Below, piece after piece: positions 9,291 to 17,331 of a DNA stretch of 26,152 nt. The DNA comes from Pyronema omphalodes (Eukaryota > Ascomycota > Pezizomycetes > Pezizales > Pyronemataceae). Where the stretch lies: contig JAJJXM010000164.1 in NCBI GenBank assembly GCA_024516155.1, positions 1 to 26,152 of the forward strand, in the 5' to 3' direction. The translations under genes were made by a program, and so were the position numbers. Below the pieces are notes generated by a model that had not been told where the DNA came from, ran no database searches, and saw nothing but the letters and a program-made list of their open reading frames with translations. Numbering within the stretch: the stretch's first letter is position 1; every line of letters starts with the position of its first letter.

Positions 9291-10834
9291 CAGCGGTCAT
9301 GGTAGTATCTGCGATGGGGTTGGTCTCCGTGGAGATGGCGTTCTGGGTATCGTTGGGGCGGGTCTTCAGCCATGCCTCTCGTACAGTGTTCACCTTGTTG
9401 GGGCATTGGGTACTGTAGGCGGCGTGTTGGGTGTCGGGAAGGCCGGCGTCAGGGCAGTTGATGCACTTGTACACGGTATGGATGCATTTGCGGCCTTTAA
9501 TTGAGGGGCAGGCTGCGCATGGGTGGTACTCGGTCGGGTGTGTAAGGGCGCAGATGGCGCAGACGGGACCGTTATCTGCGGCGCAGGTGGCGTGGTGGTG
9601 GCCGAACTTTTGACATCTGCGGCACTGGTCAACAGAGCGGGCTGAGAAGACCTCAGTCACCCGGTGGGGTTCGAACAGCACGACAACTTTCGTGCGTTTG
9701 AGGGTGTTATATTCATCACTAGAGCGGAGGGCTATCATTACGCTCGATGCTGACTTACCAGCCCTCTTCTCTGGTTGTGACATGTAGCGTGGTAGCTGCG
9801 TAAGGTTGACGTTGTGATTGCGTTCGATCTCATTCTTCAGGCGCGTCATGCCTTCCTCGGTCTCCGGGAGAAAGTCGGTCGGGATACCATGGACAGCCAG
9901 TTTGTACCACTTTTCTTTAAGCCTAGGGGGCAGCAAAGAGGGGTGTACACGTCGGGTGGCTTCGAGGATCAGGGGCAGGTGGGGGGTCAGTTCTTCGGGT
10001 GAGGTTTGTGGGGGGGGGGGGGGGTGAGGATGAGGTTGCCGCTCATGTTGCGTTTGACCGTCATGATGGAGATGTGGTCGGGGACCTTTGTTTCTCGGTG
10101 GGCAGCGTTGATGGAGAGACCGATGGCCGCTTTCGCGCTGTCAGGGAGGGAGCGGGGGTCTGGGCAGGGGATGATGATGTCTCTGGGGCTGGGGGGAGTT
10201 TTCTTTTGGGCTTTGGCAGGCTTAGGGGTTTGTTTAGGAGGCACCGGGGAACAACCTCTTCGTTACGGGTCCTTCTTCTTGCCATGGGATGGAGGGGTCC
10301 GGATCGGGGCGGGGGGCCTGGACGGGGAGGGGGATCTTGTGTTTCTTGAGCTCGTTCTCAGCTTCAAGACAACGCTGTTTCCAGTAGTCAAGTTCCTTGG
10401 GCGAGGGGGCAGCGGGGGAGGGTGCATGAATAGAAGGGAGGTCGTTGGATTCAGGGGAAGGTGGAGCGGTGCCAGTTCAGTTCTCGGGGGTGGAGGGTTC
10501 GACAAGGGAAAGAAGGGCTGAGATGTCTTCGTTGGGGAGTATGACGGGGGCGATACGGGATAGGAGATCGTGAACGGCACGGATTGTGGATTGGTACTTG
10601 TGGATAGATCGGAACGCCTGGGACATTCTGTCGTTCGTGGCTCTGTCTGCGTGTCGGAACATGTCCGTGGCGGCGTTGACGGTGTTAGATAGTTGCTCGA
10701 GGGTCAGGGGGGCATCGTCGATGGGGGAGTTGTCAGCAGTAAGTTGGGTGCGTTTGACTCCGGCTAGAACAGGAGTGGAATCGGCGGCGATGTGTGTCAC
10801 GGAGTGGGCGGTGGATGTGGCGTGGCATTTGTTA

Positions 10835-10849
10835 CTTTTGCCGGTGGTG
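10835..10849. repeat. 15-bp target site duplication (left) of the nested block X
   Basis: cttttgccggtggtg is found again at 17317-17331. Its length matches the 14-bp duplications of LINE D and copy 3. The ORF1 frame of LINE A reads STTGKS through both copies in the same phase. Confidence 0.8.
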
Positions 10850-10892
10850 TTGTTTGTTTTTTTGTTTGTTTCTTTTCCCATTACTTGTTTGC

Positions 10893-10904
10893 AACCTTAA
10901 GGTT
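10893..10904 (-). other. 3'-terminal hairpin of copy 1 (AACCTTAAGGTT)
   Basis: This perfect 12-base palindrome lies about 17 bases before the (AAAC)n tail. AACC and GGTT arms with changing loops occur at the same place in copy 2 (17219-17231), copy 3 (14844-14855), G (19789-19800) and F (25672-25683). It is a likely RT recognition hairpin (inference). Confidence 0.6.
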
Positions 10905-11025
10905 ATGACAAGGGACAGATAAATACAAAAGAGAAGAAGAAAGAAACGTAAAAGCAAAAACCCAGTCTTCGCCTCTACCATCCTCCTCCACTTGATCGTC
11001 GTGGTTGTGGGGTCTGTCCCCACTG

Positions 11026-12646
11026 TTACGCCTGGGGTGTGTTGTCCATATCGCGACTCTTGTTCCAGTGCCCTGCTTGCACAGAGGCCGCCTCGCCGGG
11101 CTCCTCCCTTTCCTCCTCCCTTCCCCTCCCAATTTTAACCATTTTTCCTCCTTTATTTCCTCCACAAAGCAAAAACAAAACCAAAGCAAAGTTAAACAGC
11201 CGCCGGGCCACCCGTGCCCCACTCTCCTCTCCTCTCTCACCTCCTCCGCCGGTGTCTCCTGACTCCTTGCCCTTTGAGACACCCTGGCCCGCCCTGCCCA
11301 TCTTCTCCTCCCCTCTCTCCCCTTCTCCTTCCTTCTTCCTCAGCCTTCTCGCTGCTCCCCCTCGCCTCTCTCCCCTTCTTGTCGGTGGTGATGTCAGTCC
11401 AAGATTGCCATTCCCAAGCACAATCTGGACGTTGATGCCTCCGCTCTTGACGACGTCTGCCCAAGTCTTCTTTGCAGAGGAGTTTGTCGTTCTGGGTTGG
11501 TGGGTATTCTTTCCCCGGCCACCATTCTTTGTTGTAGGGGTCTTGCTGGGTGTCGCTGCCGTAGGTGTCGTCTCCTTTGCTTTCTGCGTCTTCCTCTGTG
11601 TAGCCTTTGGCTCCACAGGCTTACATGCGTTGGTCTCAGCAGGGGCAGTGCTTGGGGCGTCGGGTAGAGGTGTGTCCTGAGCAGATGAACTCTCAGGGTG
11701 AGGTTCCGGTGTCGCTTCGGTCGACGTCATCGCGAGGAGAGGTAGGGAGGACATAGGTTTGAGGGCATCAAGCTTGTCCTGGGCGGCGGTAGTCGCATGT
11801 TTCGAGTGCATCAGGCTTCGCACCGGTGATGCCGCTCTCGGTTTGTGGCTCACCGGTCTTCTGTTTGTCAGTGAGGTGGGTTCGGTGTTCTGGTCGCTTC
11901 CCCTTCGCTTTCTCTTGCCAGGAGGGTTGCGAACAGCGTCTAGGACATCCTGAATGTCATGTTGGACGTCGGACAGCTGTATAGTCATCTCTTCCATCGC
12001 TGAGGAAGAGGCCGTGAGGTCCGGTGAGGGGGGGCGCCGAAATGACTTGTTGCTGTTCGTCGATTTTCTTCGTCAGGGAGTCCACAGCAGCCTTGAGAGC
12101 TGCTGTTTGTGCCTGTGTGAAGTCGTATGCTGCGCGCAGCTTCATGTTTTCGCCGAGCAGATCGTTGAATTTGGTCATCATGACGTCGAATCTGCTGTGT
12201 ATCGCATCGCTGTTGTTGCGTATGGATTCATCGAGGGTATTGAAGCGTCGCTGTGTGTCCTGATGGATCTGTTGTATCCCCAGGAAGCTGGCTCCAGTGA
12301 CTTCGGGGTAGCTGTTATAAAACAGTTGCTCAAGGGAGGCATAATTGTCGTCAACCTGGGCTGCCTGATTAATGGCAGATACAATATTGCGACGGTATGT
12401 ACTGAACCGGCTTGGGTCAGTTGTCGCTCGTTGCTGGTGTGTTGAAGCCGAAGGAACTGGTGATCCTGCCAAGACCACGCTCTGGAAGGGTTTTCTAGCC
12501 AAGTCTTCATCAACGTCATCAACTTCTCCATCTCTTTCATCGAAAGTAGGATTAGATCCATCATGAGGAAGGTCGGCTAGAACGTTATACGCGTTTCCGG
12601 ACCGTTTCGATCGTTGGGCGTTGTTCTGTCGTTGTTTTGGCGACAT
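11026..12646 (-). pseudogene. ORF1 of copy 1 (coiled-coil RNA-binding protein, one frameshift)
   Basis: The ATG at 12646 begins MSPKQRQNNAQRSKRS. An acidic segment follows, then a long helical region with heptad spacing (QIHQDTQRRFNTLDESI onward), a basic patch PGKRKRRGSDQ (possible nuclear localisation or RNA contact) and a KKTWADVVKSGG motif seen in LINE ORF1 proteins. The frame shifts in a G-run at 12028-12034, which has seven G here and six in copy 3. The gag-like core and zinc knuckles expected after the WADVVK motif are missing. The frame instead continues as a Gly/Arg/Glu-rich tail into former 3' UTR sequence. Confidence 0.75.
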
Positions 12647-12848
12647 TTCGTGAGGTGGGGGAAGCCAAAACTCGTGAAAACTCTGATTTTGCGACAAAAG
12701 TCAACAAAAACAACGTAGAATTCCCTGATAATTCAGAGAATCACGTAACAGAGTGCTGCGAATTCGAATCCGATGAGAAAACCGGGGGTTTCGGTGCTCG
12801 TTGTTGAGAATTCAGGGGGGGGGGGGGTCGCCGTTGCCGTGTGGTGTG

Positions 12849-13235
12849 GGCTGCCCAAAAGGCGACACCCACCCTCACACCAACTCCCCGCTCGAAGAGG
12901 TGGTGGACGGAGGAACTAAGCACGACTCGACGGAACATGCAGAGCGCAAGAAAGAGGTGGAAATCTACTCGCCTCCCGGCCCATCATGCAGAGTACAAGC
13001 GCCTCCGAAACACCCATTACCGCAGAGTACGACACGCAAAGGACTCATTGTGGAAAGAATACCTGGCCGCCGCAGAAGGCCCTGATGTCTGGGCCGCCTT
13101 CAGATACACAAACCCCCGGCGCGCCCAACTGACCCCCCCAATAAAAACCCAGGTAGGTGGGATAGACAAGGTACACGTTGATTTCGAAGGCAAAGTAAAC
13201 GCCTTTCAGCCTCTTTTCCCACCCCCCCCCCCCCC
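12849..13235 (+). pseudogene. LINE C: fragment of LINE ORF2 linker region, antisense to copy 1
   Basis: About 387 bp encode the linker between endonuclease and RT (ATPTLTPTPRSKRWWTEE ... VDFEGKVNAFQ) and end in 14 C. By eye it differs from the same region of LINE B (23228-23616, reverse complement) at about five positions. It begins at the same base as LINE B and is joined head-to-head to the 5' end of an ORF1-only copy in both places. The simplest reading is 5' flanking sequence carried along with X, not an independent insertion. Confidence 0.8.
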
Positions 13236-13261
13236 ATTGTTGAGAATGCAGGGGGGGGGTC
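13236..13261 (-). repeat. 5'-terminal fragment of insertion X (inner half)
   Basis: attgttgagaatgca followed by nine G and tc matches the antisense 5' end of the ORF1-only family. It stops in the G-run where copy 2 begins and resumes at 17275 after the copy 2 tail. It abuts the C-run of LINE C on its left. Confidence 0.65.
13251..13261. repeat. Target site duplication (left) of copy 2 (nine G + tc)
   Basis: The same 11 bases lie at 17275-17285 directly after the (aaac)n tail of copy 2. Low complexity makes this duplication weaker than the 14-15 bp ones, but the flanking sequence on either side joins into the normal family 5' end. Confidence 0.6.
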
Positions 13262-13478
13262 ACACACGGCAACGGAAGGACACCACATGGCAACGGCGAC
13301 CCCCCCCCCCTGCATTCTCAACAACGAGCCCCGAAACCCCCGGTTTTCTCATCGGATTCGGATTCGCAGCACTCTATTACGTTATTCTCTGAATTTTCAG
13401 GGAATTCTACGTTGTTTTTGTTGACTTTAGTCGCAAAAGCAGAGTTTTCACGAGTTTTGGCTTACCCCACCTCACGAA

Positions 13479-14699
13479 ATGTCGCCAAAACAACGACAGA
13501 ACAACGCCCGACGATCGAAACGGTCCGAAAACGCGTACAATGTTCTAGCCGACCTTCCTCATGATGGATCTACTCCTACTTTGGATGGAAGAGATGGAAA
13601 AGTTGATGAAGTTGATGGAAACTTCGCTGGAAAGCCCTTCCAGAGCGTGGTCTTGGCAGGATCACCGGTTCCTTCGGCTTCAACACACCAGCAGCAAGCG
13701 ACACCTGAGCACAACCGATTCAGGGAATTTCGCCGCGATCTGGTCATTGCCATGCGAGACGCTATCGAAAAAGACGACAACGATAGCAGCTTGAGCGCCC
13801 TGTTCTGTGAACATGAACCGCTTTTCACAGGAGCAAGCTTCCTGGGGATACAACAGATCCACCGGGACACACAGCGACGCTTCAATACCCTCGATGACAC
13901 CATACGCAACAACAGCGATGAGATGCGCCACAGATTCGACTTCATGATGACGAACTTCGACATTCTGACCGGCGAAAACACGAAGCTGCGCGCAGCATAC
14001 GACTCTACACGGGCAGAAACAGCAGCTCTCAAGGCTGCTGTGGACGCCCTGACGAAGAAAATCGACGAACAGCAACAAGTCATTTCGGCTCCCCCCTCAC
14101 CGAACCTCACGGCCTCTTCCTCAGCGATGGAAGAGATGACTATGCAGCTCTCCGTCGTCCAACATGACATTCAGGATGTCCTGGACGCTGTTCGCAACCC
14201 TCCTGGCAAGAGAAAGCGAAGGGGAAGCGACCAGAACACCGAACCCACCTCACCGACAAACAGACGACCGGCGAACCACAAACCGAGAACGGCATCACCG
14301 GTGCGAAGCCTGATGCACTCAAAACATGCGACTACCACCGCCCAGGACAAGCTTGATGCCCTCAAGCCTATGTCCCCCCTACCTCTCCTCGCGATCACGT
14401 CGACCGAAGCGACACCGGAACCTCACCCTGATAGTCCATCTGCTCAGGACACACCTCTACCCGACGCCCCAAGCACTGCCCCTGCTGAGACCGACGGATG
14501 GAAGACTGTGGAGGCAAAGGCCACACAGAAGAAGAAGATGAATGCGAAGGAGACGACATCTACGGCAGCGATACCCAAACAGACCCCTACAACGATGAAT
14601 GGTGGAAGGGGTAAGAATACTCACCAACCCAGAACAACAACCTCCTCTGCAAAGAAGACTTGGGCAGAAGTCGTCAAGAGCGGAGGCATCAACGTCTAG
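13479..14699 (+). CDS. ORF1 of copy 2, intact 406-aa coiled-coil protein
   Basis: ATG at 13479 in the context cacgaaATGtcg gives MSPKQRQNNARRSKRS. The order is an acidic N-terminal segment (to about residue 60), a divergent patch (about residues 75-110), a long helical stretch with heptad-like spacing (about 125-210), the basic patch KRKRRG (about 260), a Ser/Thr/Pro-rich region and KKTWAEVVKSGGINV at the end. TAG at 14697-14699 stops the frame where copies 1 and 3 read on (CAG). It has no zinc knuckle or RRM-like core, so it is about the N-terminal half of a normal LINE ORF1. It might coat the element RNA or oligomerise with ORF1 of an autonomous partner (inference). Confidence 0.75.
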   Translation: MSPKQRQNNARRSKRSENAYNVLADLPHDGSTPTLDGRDGKVDEVDGNFAGKPFQSVVLAGSPVPSASTHQQQATPEHNRFREFRRDLVIAMRDAIEKDDNDSSLSALFCEHEPLFTGASFLGIQQIHRDTQRRFNTLDDTIRNNSDEMRHRFDFMMTNFDILTGENTKLRAAYDSTRAETAALKAAVDALTKKIDEQQQVISAPPSPNLTASSSAMEEMTMQLSVVQHDIQDVLDAVRNPPGKRKRRGSDQNTEPTSPTNRRPANHKPRTASPVRSLMHSKHATTTAQDKLDALKPMSPLPLLAITSTEATPEPHPDSPSAQDTPLPDAPSTAPAETDGWKTVEAKATQKKKMNAKETTSTAAIPKQTPTTMNGGRGKNTHQPRTTTSSAKKTWAEVVKSGGINV

Positions 14700-14794
14700 A
14701 TTGTGCTTGGGAATGGCAATCTTGGACTGACAACACCACCGACAAGAAGGGGAGAGAGGCGAGGGGGAGCAGTGAGAAGGCTGAGGAAGAAGGA

Positions 14795-14808
14795 AGGAGA
14801 AGGGGAGA
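14795..14808. repeat. Target site duplication (left) of copy 3
   Basis: aggagaaggggaga recurs perfectly at 16795-16808. Joining 14808 to 16809 restores the GA-rich 3' region of copy 2 as seen in copies 1 and 3. Confidence 0.9.
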
Positions 14809-16794
14809 TTTATTTATTTATTTATTAACTCATACACGCATCCAACCGTAAGGTTATGGCGGAATCTACAGTAAATACAAAATTAAGAAACCCGGGTGTC
14901 AGGCCAAGCTCTCACTGGGTATGCCCCAGAGCTTGTCGTTAGGGTGTGGGGTTGTAGACCCCCAAGTCTCGTTGTGCTTTTGTTCGTCAAGCGTCGTCTG
15001 TTCCAGGAGCCCTGTACGCTCGGAGGCCACCTCGCCGGGTCGTTCCCCCATTTCCTCCACCCTTCCCCTCCCATTTTTAACCATTTTTCCGCCTTTATTT
15101 CCTCCACAAAGCAAAAACAAAATCAAAGCAAAGTTAAACAGCCGCCGGGCCACCTACGCCCCCACTCTCCTCTCCTCTCTCAACTCCTCCGCTGGTGTCT
15201 CCTGACTCTTTGCCCTTTGAGACACCCGGGCCAGCCCTGCCCCTCTTCTCCTCTCCTCTCTCCCCTTCTCCTTCCTTCTTCCTCAGCCTTCTCACTGCTC
15301 CCCCTCGCCTCTCTCCCCGTCTTGTCGGTGGTGTTGTCAGTCCAAGATTGCCATTCCCCAGCACAATCTGGACGTTGATGCCTCCGCTCTTGACGACTTC
15401 TGCCCAAGTCTTCTTTGCAGAGGGGGTTGTCGTTCTGGGTTGGTGGGTATTCTTTCCCCTTCCACCATTCTTTGTTGTAGGGGTCTGTTTGGGTATCGCT
15501 GCCGTAGATGTCGTCTCCTTCGCTTTCATCTTCTTCTTCTGTGTGGCCTTTGCCTCCCCAGTCTTCCATCCACCGGTCTCAGCAGGGGCAGTGCTTGGGG
15601 CGTCGGGTAGAGGTGTGTCCTGAGCAGATGGACTGTCAGGGTGAGGTTCCGGTGTCGCTTCGGTCGACGTGATCGCGAGGAGAGGTAGGGGGGACATAGG
15701 CTTGAGGGCATCAAGCTTGTCCTGGGCAGCGGTAGTCGCATGTTTTGAGTGCATCAGGCTTCGCACCGGTGATGCAGCTCTCGGTTTGTGGTTGACCGGT
15801 GCTCTGGTCGTTGGTGAGGTGGGTTCGGTGTTCTGGTCGCTTCCCCTTCGCTTTCTCTTGCCAGGAGGGTTGCGAACAGCGTCCAGGACATCCTGGATGT
15901 CATGGTGGACGACGGACAGTTGCATAGTCATCTCTTCCATCGCTGAGGAAGAGGCCGTGAGGTTCGGTGAGGGGGGCGACGAAATGGCTTGTTGCTGTTC
16001 GTCGATTTTCTTCGTCAGGGCGTCCACAGCAGCCTTGAGAGCTGCTGTTTCTGCCTGTGTGGAGTCGTATGCTTTGCACAGCGTCGCGTTTTCGAAGAGC
16101 AGATCGTTGAATTTGGTCATCATGACGTCGAATCTGTGGCGCATCTCATCGCTGTTGTTGCGTATGGTGTCATCGAGGGTATTGAAGCGTCGCTGTGTGT
16201 CCCGGTGGATCTGTGGTATCCCCAGGAAGCTGGCTCCCGTGAGTTCGGCTTGGTTGTCATGAAACAGTTGATCTAGGGTAGCACAGTTGTCGTCAACTGC
16301 AATTGCCCTATTAATTGCAGATACACATGCGCGGCGGTAGTCGCTGAACCGGCTTTGTTCAGTTGTCGCCTGTTGCTGCTTTGTTGAAGCCGTAGGAACT
16401 GGTGATCCTGCCAAGACCACGCTCTGGAAGGGCTTTCCAGCGAAGTTTCCATCAACTTCATCAACTATTCCATCTCCTCCATCAAAAGTAGGGTTGGATC
16501 CATCATGAGGAGGGTCGGCTAGAACATTGTACGCGTTTTCGGACCGTTTCGATCGTCGGGCGTTGTTCTGTCGTTGTTTTGGCGACATTTCGTGAGGTGG
16601 GGTAAGCCAAAACTCGTGAAAACTCTGATTTTGCGACAAAAGTCAACAAAAACGACGTAGAATTCCCTGAAAATTCAGAGGATAACGTAACAGAGTGCTG
16701 CGAATCCGAATCCGATGAGGAAACCGGGGGTTTTGGTGCTCGTTGTTGAGAATGCAGGGGGGGGGGTCGCCGTTGCCGTGTGGTGTGTTTTCTC
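14809..16794 (-). mobile_element. ORF1-only LINE derivative, copy 3: complete 1986-bp reference copy
   Basis: This copy has both ends defined by a perfect 14-bp target duplication. On the - strand it starts gagaaaacacaccacacggc, then ten C (16757-16766), a ~180-bp 5' UTR, an uninterrupted ORF1, a ~325-bp 3' UTR, hairpin AACC/GGTT (14844-14855) and an (AAAT)n tail (14809-14828). It lies antisense inside the 3' region of copy 2, a copy of its own family. The (AAAT)n tail and last ~100 bp match G (19749 onward), not copies 1, 2 or F, so two 3'-end types exist. Confidence 0.9.
15134..16588 (-). CDS. ORF1 of copy 3, intact coiled-coil protein with Gly/Arg-rich tail
   Basis: The ATG is at 16588. 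The 484-codon frame has the MSPKQRQ N-terminus, the variable patch (about 16245-16360), a helical coiled-coil region, PGKRKRRGSDQ, a Ser/Pro-rich region and KKTWAEVVKSGGINV. It then runs on through a charged Gly/Arg/Glu tail to GGPAAV. The open frame extends upstream of the ATG but without another ATG. The tail is translated from what looks like 3' UTR, so its use is doubtful. No ORF2 follows. This is the best candidate for a functional product in the family because nothing breaks it. Confidence 0.75.
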   Translation of the reverse strand: MSPKQRQNNARRSKRSENAYNVLADPPHDGSNPTFDGGDGIVDEVDGNFAGKPFQSVVLAGSPVPTASTKQQQATTEQSRFSDYRRACVSAINRAIAVDDNCATLDQLFHDNQAELTGASFLGIPQIHRDTQRRFNTLDDTIRNNSDEMRHRFDVMMTKFNDLLFENATLCKAYDSTQAETAALKAAVDALTKKIDEQQQAISSPPSPNLTASSSAMEEMTMQLSVVHHDIQDVLDAVRNPPGKRKRRGSDQNTEPTSPTTRAPVNHKPRAASPVRSLMHSKHATTAAQDKLDALKPMSPLPLLAITSTEATPEPHPDSPSAQDTPLPDAPSTAPAETGGWKTGEAKATQKKKMKAKETTSTAAIPKQTPTTKNGGRGKNTHQPRTTTPSAKKTWAEVVKSGGINVQIVLGNGNLGLTTPPTRRGERRGGAVRRLRKKEGEGERGEEKRGRAGPGVSKGKESGDTSGGVERGEESGGVGGPAAV

Positions 16795-16808
16795 AGGAGA
16801 AGGGGAGA
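16795..16808. repeat. Target site duplication (right) of copy 3
   Basis: This is a perfect copy of 14795-14808 at the 5' side of copy 3. Confidence 0.9.
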
Positions 16809-17274
16809 GAGGGGAGGAGAAGAGGGGCAGGGCGGGCCCGGGTGTCTCAAAGGGCAAAGAGTCAGGAGACACCGGCGGAGGAGGGGAGAGAGGGGAGGAG
16901 AGTGGGGGCGTAGGTGGCCCGGCGGCTGTTTAACTTTGCTTTGGTTTTGTTTTTGCTTTGTGGGGGAAATAAAGGCGGAAAAATGGTTAAAAATTGGAGG
17001 GGAAGGGTGGAGGAAAGGGAGGACACCCGGCGCGGTGGCCTCCGTGCGAACAGGGCACTGTAACAGCAGACGCGGTTGGACAACAGGACCAACGAAGTAA
17101 TAGTGGGGACAGGACCACAAAATCACAGCCTAAGGGAGGATCAGCGGAGGTAGATACGGGACTTTGTTTTGTTTTTGCTTTTGACTTTCCATGTACTATA
17201 AACCTGTACCCTCGTCATAACCAATAAGGTTGCATATGAGTAATGAATAAACAAACAAACAAACAAACAAGCAC

Positions 17275-17316
17275 GGGGGGGGGTCGCCGTTGCCGTGTGT
17301 AGTCGAGGTAGCGCGG
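17275..17316 (-). repeat. 5'-terminal fragment of insertion X (outer end)
   Basis: Nine G then tcgccgttgccgtgtg is the antisense family 5' signature. It is followed by ~16 extra bases (tagtcgaggtagcgcgg) and then the 15-bp duplication with LINE A. This marks the true 5' end of X, whose tail is at 10850. The first 11 bases double as the right target duplication of copy 2. Confidence 0.65.
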
Positions 17317-17331
17317 CTTTTGCCGGTGGTG
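17317..17331. repeat. 15-bp target site duplication (right) of the nested block X
   Basis: This is a perfect match to 10835-10849, separated from it by 6.5 kb. It lies within LINE A ORF1 coding sequence. Confidence 0.8.

Larger units (their letters stand above)
9283..10849 (-). pseudogene. LINE A ORF1, central and C-terminal part (nucleocapsid-like)
   Basis: ORF1 proteins coat LINE RNA. From 10849 the frame enters with TTGKSNK and runs through a helical segment (LTLEQLSNTVNAATDMFRHA) to an in-frame TGA at 10477-10479. The same frame continues afterwards with a likely coiled coil (ELDYWKQRCLEAENELKKH, about 10395-10340). It shifts near 10250 and again in the 15-G run at 10010-10024. The C-terminal part has the KWYKLAVHGIP segment typical of LINE gag-like domains. 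A CX2CX4HX4C knuckle (CRRCQKFGHHHATC) and further Cys/His pairs (CAIC, CAAC, CINC) follow. It ends at 9283, overlapping ORF2. The N-terminus lies at 17317-17657 beyond the nested block. One nonsense change and two shifts make this copy defective as read. Confidence 0.8.
10850..12848 (-). mobile_element. ORF1-only LINE derivative, copy 1 (3' part of insertion X)
   Basis: Read on the - strand it has the 5' signature ending in 13 C (12815-12827), a ~170-bp 5' UTR and the coiled-coil ORF1. ORF1 runs straight into a 3' UTR shared with F, then the AACC/GGTT hairpin (10893-10904) and an (AAAC)n tail at about 10850-10876. There is no endonuclease, RT or RNase H. Copies 2 and 3 have the same ORF1-to-3'UTR junction, so this is the structure of the family and not a chance deletion. 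Its 5' end abuts antisense LINE ORF2 sequence at 12849, the same nucleotide junction as copy 4 at 23616/23617. Confidence 0.8.
13262..17274 (+). mobile_element. ORF1-only LINE derivative, copy 2 (split by copy 3)
   Basis: The + strand element starts with the 5' signature present twice in tandem (acacacggcaacgg at 13262-13275 and caccacatggcaacgg at about 13280). Eleven C, the 5' UTR, ORF1 and a GA-rich region follow up to 14808. It resumes at 16795 with the 3' UTR and ends with hairpin AACC-AATAA-GGTT (17219-17231) and tail (aaac)n to 17274. Without copy 3 it is about 2.0 kb. It sits in the G-run of X. Confidence 0.8.

Noticed and set aside
11039..11680. Pyrimidine-rich + strand frames encoding Pro/Ser/Leu-rich peptides (also 14896-15378, 19844-20347)
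   Set aside because: They lie antisense to the ORF1 tail and 3' UTR of the ORF1-only copies; the low-complexity peptide follows from the CT-rich strand.
12849..13235. LINE C as an independent 5'-truncated LINE insertion
   Set aside because: It has no tail or target duplication and shares its exact edge and neighbour with the LINE B/copy 4 junction, so it is better explained as carried flanking sequence.
12741..13330. Inverted repeats that could be terminal repeats of a DNA transposon
   Set aside because: The arms are 5' ends of LINE copies in opposite orientation, with tails and 11-15 bp duplications at the other ends; no transposase is present.
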